A stretch of DNA of 15,317 nucleotides, taken from Bryobacterales bacterium (GTDB lineage: Bacteria; Acidobacteriota; Terriglobia; Bryobacterales; Bryobacteraceae). Within the stretch, counting starts at the first letter, position 1. Each line of letters opens with the position of its first letter. Shown piece by piece: positions 1 through 6,180 of the stretch. The stretch lies in the NCBI GenBank assembly GCA_003142355.1, contig PLMF01000180.1, positions 22,554-37,870 of the forward strand. Reading direction: 5' to 3'. The translations under genes were made by a program, and so were the position numbers. Below the pieces are notes generated by a model. That model worked only from the letters and a program-made list of their open reading frames with translations. It was not told the DNA's origin and ran no database searches.

Positions 1-50
1 ACGTGGTTCCGGATTCCCCGCCGGCGGATGCGAAGAAAGGGAAAAAGTGA
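1..50 (+). CDS. C-terminal end of an unidentified protein (partial, runs in from the left)
   Basis: The frame with its first full codon at 3 is open from the window edge and ends at TGA 48-50, reading VVPDSPPADAKKGKK. The stop overlaps the GTG start of the next gene as GTGA, a classic translational-coupling arrangement. The tail resembles the end of that next protein (VMPEPLPAAKKR), with a V-x-P-(D/E) stretch, a Pro/Ala patch and a Lys-rich terminus, so the two are probably tandem paralogs. Only 15 residues are visible, so no function can be given. Confidence 0.5.
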   Translation, partial: VVPDSPPADAKKGKK

Positions 51-847
51 CGCCGCTGTCCAAGGGTGTCGCGCTGGCCGTTCTCCTGGCGGCCGCCCTG
101 CCCGGGCAGGACTTGCCGCCATGGCTCCTGCTGCTGGCGCGCGTCAAACAGCACGGGCGCGCCACTTTCGAGCACATTCCCGACTACGCCTGCCTGGAAA
201 CCGTCAACCGCTTCGAGAAGCCCCGCAATGGCGCATCTTTCAGGCCGGTCGATACGTTGCACCTGGAAGTGGCGTCGGTGGGCGGTAAGGAACTGTTCGC
301 GCGACAAGGCGCGACGCGGTTTGGGGACGGGGATTTGCGCGCCTTCATCAGCGAAGGCCTCGTCAGTTCCGGCGCCTTTTCCGCGACGCCGCTCAACCTC
401 TTTGTGCAGGACGTGGCACGGATCACCTCGCTCCCGCAAGAGGGGATGTTCGCCGGAATGACGCTCGGGTTCCATTTCGAAGTGTCGGCGATGGCTGGCG
501 GTTACACCGTGCGATCCGGCGGAAGCAAAGGCCAGGCTGGCCTGCGGGGCACGTTTTGGGTGGATCCGCGAACCCTCGATCTGGTGCGCATCGAGGAGCA
601 GGCCGTCGATCTGCCGCCCATGCTTTTCATGCGCGACCTCACCACCTCCGTCGACTATGCGCGCACACGCATTGGTTCGTCGGATCCGCTCCTGCCGCAA
701 TCGGCGGAGACCGTGGCCACCGACTACTACGGCGTCAGGAGGAAAAACTCGATCGAGTTCACCGGCTGCCGCGAGTACAGCAGCGAGTCGTTCGTTCATT
801 TTGAAGGGGTGATGCCGGAACCCTTGCCGGCTGCCAAGAAGAGATAG
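47..847 (+). CDS. Secreted protein of unknown function, acidobacterial type
   Basis: This encodes 266 residues from a GTG start preceded by AAAGGG (36-41) at five-base spacing. The first 20 or so residues form a signal peptide (basic Lys6, hydrophobic ALAVLLAAALPG), so the protein is probably periplasmic or secreted. The body looks beta-rich. A stretch around residues 165-205 (FWVDPRTLDLVRIEEQA, then DLTTSVDYARTRIGSS) resembles the LolA-like beta-sheet proteins common in Acidobacteria, but I cannot name a family with certainty. There are only two cysteines outside the signal region. The start overlaps the stop of an upstream gene with a similar C-terminus, which suggests a duplicated pair translated together. 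coaD follows after 18 bases and is functionally unrelated. Confidence 0.75.
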   Translation: MTPLSKGVALAVLLAAALPGQDLPPWLLLLARVKQHGRATFEHIPDYACLETVNRFEKPRNGASFRPVDTLHLEVASVGGKELFARQGATRFGDGDLRAFISEGLVSSGAFSATPLNLFVQDVARITSLPQEGMFAGMTLGFHFEVSAMAGGYTVRSGGSKGQAGLRGTFWVDPRTLDLVRIEEQAVDLPPMLFMRDLTTSVDYARTRIGSSDPLLPQSAETVATDYYGVRRKNSIEFTGCREYSSESFVHFEGVMPEPLPAAKKR

Positions 848-865
848 CGAAGGGCAAGCTAAAGC

Positions 866-1420
866 ATGCGCCACCAGCCCGCGGTTTCCGCTAGAATTGT
901 TAGATTGTCTCGAAAGCCACGTAGCGTCATCGCCATCTACGCGGGATCGTTCGACCCCATCACCTATGGGCACCTCGACCTGATCGAGCGCGGCTCGCGC
1001 ATGTTCGACCGGTTGATCGTCTCCATTTTGCGCAATGAGGCCAAGGAGCCGCTCTTCTCGGTGGAGGAGCGCATGGAAATGTTGCGCGAGGTGGTCGGCG
1101 TCTACCCCAACGTGGGAGTGGATTCGTTCGACGGTCTCCTGGTGGATCATGCGGCCGCGCACTCGGCTACCGTGCTGCTGCGCGGTATCCGCGCGATTTC
1201 GGACTACGAATACGAGTTGCAGATGACTCTCATGAACCGGCGCCTGGGCCCTGGAATTGAAACCGTCTTCATGATGGCCAACGAAGCCTATTCTTTTATC
1301 AGCTCCCGCCTGGTGAAAGAAGTCTTCGGCCTGGGAGGGAGCATCAAAGGACTGGTGCCGCCCGCGGTGGAAGCGCGCCTGCGCCGCCGGCTGTCTAAAA
1401 TCAAGCGGAGAGGGGCTTAG
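866..1420 (+). CDS. coaD: Phosphopantetheine adenylyltransferase (CoaD)
   Basis: CoaD catalyses the penultimate step of coenzyme A synthesis, joining 4'-phosphopantetheine and ATP to give dephospho-CoA in the cytoplasm. The nucleotidyltransferase signature is clear: AGSFDPITYGHLD carries the T/H-x-G-H ATP-binding motif, LLRGIRAISDYEYELQM is the conserved substrate-pocket region, and ISSRLVKE is the C-terminal signature. From ATG 866 it is 184 residues, longer than the usual roughly 160, with about 20 extra residues before the first strand (VIAIYAGSF). ATG 866 has a GAAGGG at 849-854. An in-frame TTG at 905 would give a more typical 171-172 residues but has no ribosome binding site and lies just after a TAGAAT hexamer. 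The start is therefore unsettled; the identity is not. Confidence 0.95.
   Translation: MRHQPAVSARIVRLSRKPRSVIAIYAGSFDPITYGHLDLIERGSRMFDRLIVSILRNEAKEPLFSVEERMEMLREVVGVYPNVGVDSFDGLLVDHAAAHSATVLLRGIRAISDYEYELQMTLMNRRLGPGIETVFMMANEAYSFISSRLVKEVFGLGGSIKGLVPPAVEARLRRRLSKIKRRGA
892..897 (+). promoter_or_regulatory. coaD: Possible -10 box within the 5' end of coaD
   Basis: TAGAAT differs from the sigma-70 -10 consensus at one position. A transcript from here would begin near 903-906, next to the in-frame TTG at 905. No convincing -35 lies 16-18 bases upstream. It matters only because it would favour the shorter CoaD start. Confidence 0.25.
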
Positions 1421-1431
1421 ACCACAAGCGC

Positions 1432-2622
1432 ATGCCAGCAGCCGCCAACCGGATTGCGCAACGTATTTCTTCGATCAGTGTGTCGTCCACCATGAAAGTG
1501 GCGGCCGACGCCGAACGGCTTCGCGACCAAGGCGTCGACGTAGTGGATTTCGGGGCCGGCGAGCCGGATTTTCCCACGCCCGATCACATCAAGCGGGCCG
1601 GCATCCGCGCCATCGAGCAGAACTTCACCAAGTACACGCCGGCGGGCGGCGCCGCCGAGCTGAAGCAGGCCGTCTGCGACCGCCACAACGAGGACTTCGG
1701 GACCGATTACCAGCTCAGCGAATGCATCATCACGGTGGGCGGAAAGCACCTCGTCTTCAACCTCACGCAGGCGCTGGTCGACCCCGGCGACGAGGTCGTC
1801 ATCCCGGTGCCCTACTGGGTGACGTATCGGGATGTCGTAAACTACGCCGGCGGCAAGTGCGTCTTCGCCGATACCGACGAGGAGAAGGGCTTCGCGCTCA
1901 CCGCCTCGATCATCGAGCCGCACCTTACCTCGCGCACCAAAATGGTGATCGTCAACTCGCCCTCGAACCCGAGCGGCGCGGTGATGGATTTGGGCGAATT
2001 TGCGAAGCTCTTCAAGCTGACTTCCGCGCGCGGCATCTACCTGGTGACCGACGAGTGCTACTCGAAATTCCTCTATGACAGCGAGCCGTTTTCCGTGGCG
2101 GCGCTGCCCGGAGCCAAGGAGTCGGTGCTGGTGGCGGGAACGCTTTCCAAAACCTACGCCATGACCGGGTGGCGTATCGGCTACGGTCTGGTGCCGGCGC
2201 CCATTGTGACGGCCATGACCAAACTGCAGAGCCACTCGACGTCGAACCCCTGTTCCATCTCGCAAAAGGCCGCCGTCGAAGCTCTAACCGCTCCGCAGGA
2301 TTCCGTGGCCGCCATGCTCGCCGAATACTGCCGCCGCCGCGATTTTGTAATCCAGCGCCTGCGCGCCATTCCCGGCGTGAAATGCGCCCAGCCCCGGGGC
2401 GCGTTCTACGCTTTTCCGAACGTGTCGGCGGTGCTCGGCAAGAACGGCATCCAGACCTCGCTCGAACTTTCGGAGCGGCTGCTGGCGGAGGCGCACGTGG
2501 CCGTGGTCCCCGGTGAGGCGTTCGGCGTCGATCGCCACATCCGCATCTCCTATGCCGCTTCCATGAAGGATCTGGAGCGGGGCCTCGACCGCATCCACCA
2601 GTTCATCGTCAAGAACTCGTAA
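1432..2622 (+). CDS. aspC: PLP-dependent aspartate aminotransferase, class I (subgroup Ib type)
   Basis: This 396-residue fold-type I aminotransferase would transfer the amino group between aspartate and 2-oxoglutarate in the cytoplasm, using pyridoxal phosphate. Visible landmarks are the N-terminal DFGAGEPDFPTPDHIK substrate loop, FTKYTPAGG, GGKH in the cofactor phosphate region, YWVTY (stacking aromatic), NSPSNPSG (cofactor Asn), TDECYS, and the Schiff-base Lys240 in TLSKTYAMTGWRIGY. The substrate-carboxylate Arg lies in HIRISYA near the C-terminus. Length and order match the Bacillus/Thermus-type enzyme rather than the E. coli AspC type. Substrate range in this subgroup can include prephenate or aromatic acids, so aspartate is the likely but not proven substrate. 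It starts 11 bases after coaD and ends 2 bases before the isomerase gene, which points to one transcript. Confidence 0.92.
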   Translation: MPAAANRIAQRISSISVSSTMKVAADAERLRDQGVDVVDFGAGEPDFPTPDHIKRAGIRAIEQNFTKYTPAGGAAELKQAVCDRHNEDFGTDYQLSECIITVGGKHLVFNLTQALVDPGDEVVIPVPYWVTYRDVVNYAGGKCVFADTDEEKGFALTASIIEPHLTSRTKMVIVNSPSNPSGAVMDLGEFAKLFKLTSARGIYLVTDECYSKFLYDSEPFSVAALPGAKESVLVAGTLSKTYAMTGWRIGYGLVPAPIVTAMTKLQSHSTSNPCSISQKAAVEALTAPQDSVAAMLAEYCRRRDFVIQRLRAIPGVKCAQPRGAFYAFPNVSAVLGKNGIQTSLELSERLLAEAHVAVVPGEAFGVDRHIRISYAASMKDLERGLDRIHQFIVKNS

Positions 2623-2624
2623 GT

Positions 2625-3407
2625 ATGGAGAAGCCCATTCGCCTCACGCCTTCTCTGCGCGAGAAAGTGTGGGGCAAGACCCGCCTGGAGCCCTGGTTTC
2701 CGGATTCGGACAGGCCCATCGGCGAGGCCTGGTACCTGGCCGATCGGGAGCTTCCCCTCATGGTCAAGCTGATCTTCACTTCGGAGCGGCTCTCGGTGCA
2801 GGTGCATCCCGATAGCAAGACCGAGATGTCGTACATCCTGGATGCCGAGCCGGGCGCCGCCATCGCGCTCGGGTTCCGCCAGCCCATCACGCGCCAGCGG
2901 CTGCTCGAGTCCGCGCGCACGGGTGAGATTGAACGGCTCGTCAACTGGATTCCGGTGAAGCCCGGCGAGACCTACTTCACGCCGGCCCACACGGTGCACG
3001 CCGTCGGCCCTGGCATCGTGCTGTGCGAAATCCTGCGGAATTCGGACGTGACCTGGCGCCTGTGGGATTACGGCCGCCCGCGCGAGCTCCACGTGGAGGA
3101 AGCAATCGCCATTGCGGATTTGGGTGTGCACCCGGGCGCCGCGCGCGCGACGCCCATTTCCGAAGGCTGCGACGAATTGGTGCGCTGCCGGCATTTCGTA
3201 ACCGAACTGGTGAAGCTGACGCCGGGCGCCTCGCACACGCCTGCGCCGGAAAAGTGCCAGATCTGGATTTGCGTGGAAGGCCGCGGCGCAATCGAAGGAG
3301 AGCCTTTCCAGCCGGGCGAGGTATGGCTGTTCCCCGAAGCGGGAGAGCAGCCCGCACTGTGCGCGGAAACCAACGCGCGATTTCTGCGGACCTACGTGCC
3401 GCGGTGA
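2625..3407 (+). CDS. manA: Class I mannose-6-phosphate isomerase
   Basis: The enzyme interconverts mannose 6-phosphate and fructose 6-phosphate with a bound zinc, feeding GDP-mannose and glycan synthesis or mannose use. The protein is 260 residues, a short cupin-fold form like the Bacillus enzymes rather than the roughly 390-residue E. coli ManA. Metal-site motifs are visible: LSVQVHPDSKTEM (Gln59, His61, Glu67), and TPAHTVHAVGPGI, which supplies the second His. The catalytic-region pattern NSDVTWRLWDYGRPRELH matches the family's RLYDW/YDYGR block. The C-terminal half from about residue 185 is a second cupin-like barrel ending in RTYVPR. The start is 2 bases after the aminotransferase stop and no strong ribosome binding site is seen, so it probably depends on coupling. 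Confidence 0.9.
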   Translation: MEKPIRLTPSLREKVWGKTRLEPWFPDSDRPIGEAWYLADRELPLMVKLIFTSERLSVQVHPDSKTEMSYILDAEPGAAIALGFRQPITRQRLLESARTGEIERLVNWIPVKPGETYFTPAHTVHAVGPGIVLCEILRNSDVTWRLWDYGRPRELHVEEAIAIADLGVHPGAARATPISEGCDELVRCRHFVTELVKLTPGASHTPAPEKCQIWICVEGRGAIEGEPFQPGEVWLFPEAGEQPALCAETNARFLRTYVPR

Positions 3408-3417
3408 GGTGCTGTGG

Positions 3418-3565
3418 GGCAGGCCATCGTCTTTCGTGGCCTGCCAACGCAGACGACGAAAAACGATCGTCTGCGCCACCAAATCCTGTCCGGTTATTTC
3501 TTGAACGTTGCGCCACAGCAGTTGTGGGGCAGGATGGCATCCTGCGCGGCGGTTGGTAACCGCCG
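3418..3565. repeat. Cluster of four short hairpins (REP-like)
   Basis: Four separate inverted repeats lie in the gap after manA. They are GGCAGGCCA/TGGCCTGCC (3418-3426 with 3437-3445), CGCAGACGA/TCGTCTGCG (3448-3456 with 3467-3475), GCAGGATG/CATCCTGC (3529-3536 with 3538-3545) and CGGCGGTT/AACCGCCG (3547-3554 with 3558-3565). The first and third are each introduced by TGTGGGGCAGG, a direct repeat about 110 bases apart. None is followed by a T run, so intrinsic termination is unlikely. They look like dispersed palindromic elements. The gap holds no gene that I can support. Confidence 0.6.
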
Positions 3566-3619
3566 CCGTCGCCGGTGCATCGCCCCGCAGTAAGATAGAG
3601 TTGGAGGCGGACACCCACG

Positions 3620-3838
3620 ATGTCGACGGAAGTGCAGCAGATTCTGACTGCCGTTCGCGCCCTCACCTCGAAGGAGCGGCAGGAGTTGGCTATCGCCATC
3701 GAGCAGGAGGCACTCGTCTCACCGGTCGAGCCAAACCTGGATCTGATTCTCGCCGTCCGCGGCAAGTACGCCCATGTCCCCACCAGCAGCGACGCATTTA
3801 TGGCGCGCAAGCACGAAGACCTAGCTTCGGAGAACTGA
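3620..3838 (+). CDS. Probable antitoxin of a VapBC-type pair (orphaned)
   Basis: This is a 72-residue acidic protein with a GGAGG at 3603-3607, slightly far from the ATG. The N-terminal half is helical (TEVQQILTAVRALTSKERQ, then ELAIAIEQEAL). The C-terminus has the pattern VRGKYAHVPTSSDAF, then MARKHEDLASEN, which resembles small antitoxins I recall being encoded just before PIN-domain toxins. Four bases after its stop, a GTG opens a reading frame starting MIFVLDASA, the typical first strand of a PIN toxin. No DNA-binding fold is obvious, so it may bind only the toxin. The toxin that should follow is broken, leaving this gene an orphan. The family assignment is from memory and moderate. Confidence 0.55.
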   Translation: MSTEVQQILTAVRALTSKERQELAIAIEQEALVSPVEPNLDLILAVRGKYAHVPTSSDAFMARKHEDLASEN

Positions 3839-3842
3839 GTTT

Positions 3843-3869
3843 GTGATCTTCGTGCTCGATGCCAGCGCA
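3843..3869 (+). pseudogene. Remnant of a PIN-domain toxin (first nine codons only)
   Basis: From GTG 3843 the frame reads MIFVLDASA, the canonical first beta strand of PIN ribonucleases, including the first catalytic Asp (residue 6). The next residues (SPACQVTFSPVSHIRCC and on) have no PIN character. The conserved Glu and the two later Asp residues are missing. The frame stays open to 4028 but runs antisense to another gene. The break near 3870 therefore looks like a deletion or recombination endpoint. A functional ribonuclease cannot be made. Confidence 0.55.
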
Positions 3870-3891
3870 TCGCCCGCGTGCCAGGTAACGT

Positions 3892-4083
3892 TCAGTCCTG
3901 TGAGCCATATACGATGTTGTCGATGGACTGGCTGGAGCTCGCGTCCCCGGACTCGACAAACCCGGCGTACCGCATCCACGGCGGCTGCTTTCTGGCCGGG
4001 AGCGTCCGCCGAAGTGCGCGCCGAATAAGTTCCGTAATAGAGATGCCAAGCGTGCGGATCATGTCATCGCCAACTGGTCTCAC
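3892..4083 (-). CDS. Probable ribbon-helix-helix antitoxin without its toxin
   Basis: This encodes 63 residues from GTG 4083, or 56 from the internal ATG at 4062. The core LGISITELIRRALRRTL looks like the second helix of a ribbon-helix-helix DNA-binding domain. The C-terminal PPWMRYAGFVESGDASSSQS, then IDNIVYGSQD, matches the toxin-binding tail I recall from CopG-like VapB antitoxins. The N-terminus looks short: the usual strand and first helix are compressed into about ten residues, so it may be partly degraded. A PIN toxin would be expected downstream on this strand, below 3892. Instead the sequence meets the broken PIN gene of the opposite strand. TATCGT just before GTG 4083 could be a -10 box, which would favour the shorter start. 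Confidence 0.45.
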   Translation of the reverse strand: MRPVGDDMIRTLGISITELIRRALRRTLPARKQPPWMRYAGFVESGDASSSQSIDNIVYGSQD

Positions 4084-4098
4084 GATAGCACGGCCGGC

Positions 4099-4251
4099 TC
4101 ACTCGATCCCCAACTCGTCGATCCGCTCCAGCGGCGTGCCGCACTGGCGGCAGATGAGAGCGTGGCAATCGCCGCAAACCAGCGGGTCGGTGACCGGCTG
4201 GGCGCAGGCGGGGCAGTAGAAATCGGCGGCGGCATGCTCGGGTTCGGGCAT
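4099..4251 (-). CDS. Small zinc-ribbon protein (50 residues)
   Basis: ATG 4251 opens a 50-codon gene ending at TGA 4099-4101. Three CXXC pairs are evenly placed: Cys13/Cys16 (CPAC), Cys26/Cys29 (CGDC) and Cys34/Cys37 (CRQC), with His30 between them. The tail is acidic (LERIDELGIE). Six cysteines in 50 residues make zinc binding very likely, in one or two ribbons. I recall similar short proteins in Acidobacteria, with no known function. It may bind nucleic acid or a protein partner, which is inference. It lies 15 bases before the orphan antitoxin on the same strand and starts 22 bases from the stop of the broken ATPase gene, so the three could be co-transcribed. Confidence 0.7.
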   Translation of the reverse strand: MPEPEHAAADFYCPACAQPVTDPLVCGDCHALICRQCGTPLERIDELGIE

Positions 4252-4273
4252 ACCGCCATTATCTACCCTGCTC

Positions 4274-5103
4274 TCACAATTCTCCGAAAGGCAGGGCGGT
4301 GACTTTCGCTGCCAGCGGCAGCCGCGTATTTCCCGGGTGCACCACGTAACCGGGCGCGGCCTTCTTCCCGAACTCGCCCTGGAAGGCCCGGATCTCGTTC
4401 GCCATCCCGGGGCGCGCGGTGGACGAAAGCTTCACCTCAATGGGGACGAGTTCCCCGCCGTGTTCCACCAGGAAATCCACCTCCGAGCCCGCGGACGTGC
4501 GCCAGAAGTACACTGCCGGCTCCTCGCCGCGGTTCACCAGCGTCTTGACGATCTCCATCAGTACCACGGTCTCCATCAGGCTTCCGCCCATGGGACCGGA
4601 CGCGGCGTGTTCCGGATCCTTCAACCCGGCCAAGTGGCAGACCGTGCCAGTGTCCGTGAAGTACACCTTGGGCGTCTTGACGAGGCGCTTGCTCACATTG
4701 GCGTGGTACGGCCGCAAAACCAGAACCTGAAAACTCGCTTCGAGCACGGCGAGCCATGCCTTGACCGTGTTGACGGCAATTCCCAGGTCGCGCGACAGCC
4801 CGCTCAGGCTGAGAAGCTGGTCGTTGCGCGCCGCCAGTGCCCTCAGAAAGCTCTGGAACGATGTCAGATCGCCGATCTCCCGCAGCGAGCGCACATCACG
4901 TTCCAGGTAGGTCTGGGTATAGCTGGAGTGCCAGAGCGCAATGTCGCGGTGCGGGGTGGCCGCCAACTCGGGGTACCAACCACGCACGATGTCCGCCCAC
5001 AGGTCGTTGCGACCCGGCGTCACGCGCGCGGGTTCCGGACTGCCGCGGCCCGGTGAGGACCACCGCCGGAAACTGCCGCGCAGCCCGCTCCAGCAACCTG
5101 GTC
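4274..5103 (-). pseudogene. AAA ATPase of the DUF4143 family with its ATPase core deleted
   Basis: The C-terminal two thirds of this family is intact from about 5023 to 4274. It reads WYPELAATPHRDIALWHSSY, then TQTYLERDVRSLREIGDLTSF, a winged-helix-like stretch, VYFTDTGTVCHLAG, and the DUF4143 nuclease-like end VYFWRTSAGSEVDFLVEHGG followed by IEVKLS. The N-terminus survives only in another frame at 5103-5034 as RLLERAARQFPAVVLTGPRQ then SG, stopping inside the Walker A motif (GPRQSGKT expected, GPRQSGTR found). About 110 residues with the Walker A lysine, Walker B and sensor regions are missing, and the frame shifts at 5030-5036. A GTG at 5023 could still express a 249-residue C-terminal piece, but ATP hydrolysis should be lost. 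Intact members are often called ATP-binding proteins of unknown role. Confidence 0.8.
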
Positions 5104-5190
5104 GTGCCTGCCCGGCCCGACTTCGCTGACGGAAGGGCTGGGATCGCAGCCTGTTGGATTTCCGTGCCCTCGCCCGTTTCGCGTAACGCA

Positions 5191-5203
5191 TATGGGGCAT
5201 AAT
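5191..5203 (+). promoter_or_regulatory. Candidate vapBC promoter and operator
   Basis: CATAAT (5198-5203) is one base from the -10 consensus. It overlaps a short dyad, TATG-GGG-CATA (5191-5201). VapB-type antitoxins usually repress their own promoter by binding a palindrome over the -10, so this is a plausible operator. No clear -35 is seen. Confidence 0.3.
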
Positions 5204-5222
5204 GATGAAAGGAGACCGTACC

Positions 5223-5477
5223 GTGACCATCAGTTTGCCGCTCCAACCGCAAGAAGAAGCCCGGCTCGCGGCTGTGGCCAAAGCGAAGGGTCTCTCTACG
5301 GACGCCCTGGTGCGCCAGGCGTTGGACCGGATTCTCTCGGAGGCGGGCGCGATTCCCGCATCGGCCGGACCGGTATCGGGGGCGGCCCTCGTTGCCGCAA
5401 TGCAGGAATCCCCTTGCAGAGAAATCGGTCTTGAAGTTCCCAGCCATCGCCCCCCTGTGCGAGATGTCAGGCTCTGA
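5223..5477 (+). CDS. vapB: VapB-type ribbon-helix-helix antitoxin
   Basis: This antitoxin partners the PIN toxin encoded next. I choose GTG 5223 because AAAGGAG (5208-5214) lies eight bases upstream; the in-frame ATG codons at 5202 and 5205 precede that ribosome binding site and would add seven residues (84 versus 91). The N-terminus reads MTISLPLQPQEEARLAAVAK, then AKGLSTDALVRQALDRIL, a strand followed by two helices as in ribbon-helix-helix repressors. The C-terminal 40 residues are Pro-rich and probably flexible, suited to wrapping the toxin. Its TGA overlaps the toxin ATG (TGATG), so translation is coupled. It should neutralise the toxin and repress the operon. Confidence 0.75.
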   Translation: MTISLPLQPQEEARLAAVAKAKGLSTDALVRQALDRILSEAGAIPASAGPVSGAALVAAMQESPCREIGLEVPSHRPPVRDVRL

Positions 5478-5902
5478 TGGCGTGGTTGCTCGATACCAAC
5501 GTCCTGTCCGAACTGCGCCGGCTCAGGCCTGAACCAAAGGTAGTGGGTTTTATTGCCGGTCAGCCGCTGAGCGAGATCTACATCAGTGCGGTAACCCTGG
5601 CTGAAATTCGTTTTGGCATCGAACTTGTGAAAGAACCCAAGCGCCGAGCCGAACTTAATGAATGGCTCACGAACAGGGTGCGGCCCATGTTCGATCAGCG
5701 GGTTCTTCCGATCACCGAGGACACTATGCTTCAGTGGCGCCTTTTGGTTGAGGAGGGCCGCAAGACAGGTCACACGTTTTCGCAGCCGGATTTGATCATC
5801 GCGGCGACGGCCATTCAGCACGGACTTACGGTCGTGACACGCGACCGAAGCGATTATGACAGAGCGGGTGTACCGGTCGTGAACCCCTGGGATGCGCCGT
5901 AG
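5477..5902 (+). CDS. vapC: PIN-domain ribonuclease toxin (VapC/FitB type)
   Basis: This 141-residue endoribonuclease toxin belongs to the VapBC type II system; the family cleaves tRNA or rRNA when freed from its antitoxin. All four acidic catalytic positions are present: Asp6 in WLLDTNVLSEL, Glu43 in VTLAEIRFGI, Asp105 in SQPDLIIAATA, and Asp123 in VVTRDRSDY. Length, spacing and the NP-ending tail (VPVVNPWDAP) match the FitB-like subgroup. It overlaps the stop of the antitoxin gene by one base. It is the only toxin in this stretch that appears complete, in contrast to the three broken loci around it. The RNA target cannot be read from the sequence. Confidence 0.9.
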   Translation: MAWLLDTNVLSELRRLRPEPKVVGFIAGQPLSEIYISAVTLAEIRFGIELVKEPKRRAELNEWLTNRVRPMFDQRVLPITEDTMLQWRLLVEEGRKTGHTFSQPDLIIAATAIQHGLTVVTRDRSDYDRAGVPVVNPWDAP

Positions 5903-5964
5903 CCGGTTCGCTTGTCTCCCAGATGCTCGGCCACTCGGCCACGGCTCCGCATCGGGGGTGGTAA
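5899..5964 (+). pseudogene. Possible scrap of a tyrosine recombinase C-terminus
   Basis: A short frame between vapC and hicB reads GSLVSQMLGHSATAPHRGW, then TAA 5962-5964. SQMLGHS followed by A-T-A resembles the conserved LGH box of tyrosine recombinases (phage and transposon integrases). The nucleophilic Tyr that should follow about ten residues later is absent. The match is under 20 residues and could be chance. It would fit a decayed mobile element in this patch. Confidence 0.25.
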
Positions 5965-5973
5965 GCTGCGGCT

Positions 5974-6180
5974 ATGAAGCTCACGATCGAGCTTGACCGC
6001 GAAGTCGATGGGCGTTGGATTGCCGAAGTGCCGGAATTGAACGTCCTCCTGTACGGCGAGTCTAAGCAGGACGCGATTCAACGAGCCCAGTCGGCAGCGC
6101 GGGAGATTGTCCTCGACCGGATCGCTCACGGCGAGTTGCCTCCCGATTCGGCGAATGCCGTATTCGACGGTGCCGCATGA
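5974..6180 (+). CDS. hicB: HicB-family antitoxin (partner toxin broken)
   Basis: This 68-residue protein has the HicB partial RNase-H-like fold. It starts LTIELDREVDGRWIAEVPEL, then NVLLYGESKQDAIQRAQSAA, which is the family's beta hairpin, the G-x-W-x-A-x-x-P-E-L signature and the following helix. It lacks the C-terminal DNA-binding domain found in longer HicB proteins, as in the common short form. Its stop overlaps the next start as ATGA, and that frame begins MSSWPSAKARR, the recognisable N-terminus of a HicA RNA-cleaving toxin. The gene order antitoxin-then-toxin is the variant order, E. coli being the reverse. With hicA broken, it is an orphan antitoxin. Confidence 0.8.
   Translation: MKLTIELDREVDGRWIAEVPELNVLLYGESKQDAIQRAQSAAREIVLDRIAHGELPPDSANAVFDGAA

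Noticed and set aside
1417..2265. Long - strand open frame opposite the aminotransferase gene
   Set aside because: Composition typical of an antisense shadow; the + strand protein has full family motifs.
2550..3614. Long - strand open frame of 354 codons opposite manA
   Set aside because: Low-complexity Arg/Ala-rich translation with no recognisable motif; it lies antisense to the clear isomerase gene and arises from high GC.
3843..4028. A 61-residue + strand protein starting MIFVLDASA
   Set aside because: Only the first nine residues look like a real protein; the rest is antisense to the - strand antitoxin gene, so it is annotated as a remnant.
5104..5821. Upstream extension of the DUF4143 frame antisense to vapBC
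   Set aside because: The vapB and vapC proteins on the + strand have complete motifs; the - strand extension has none.
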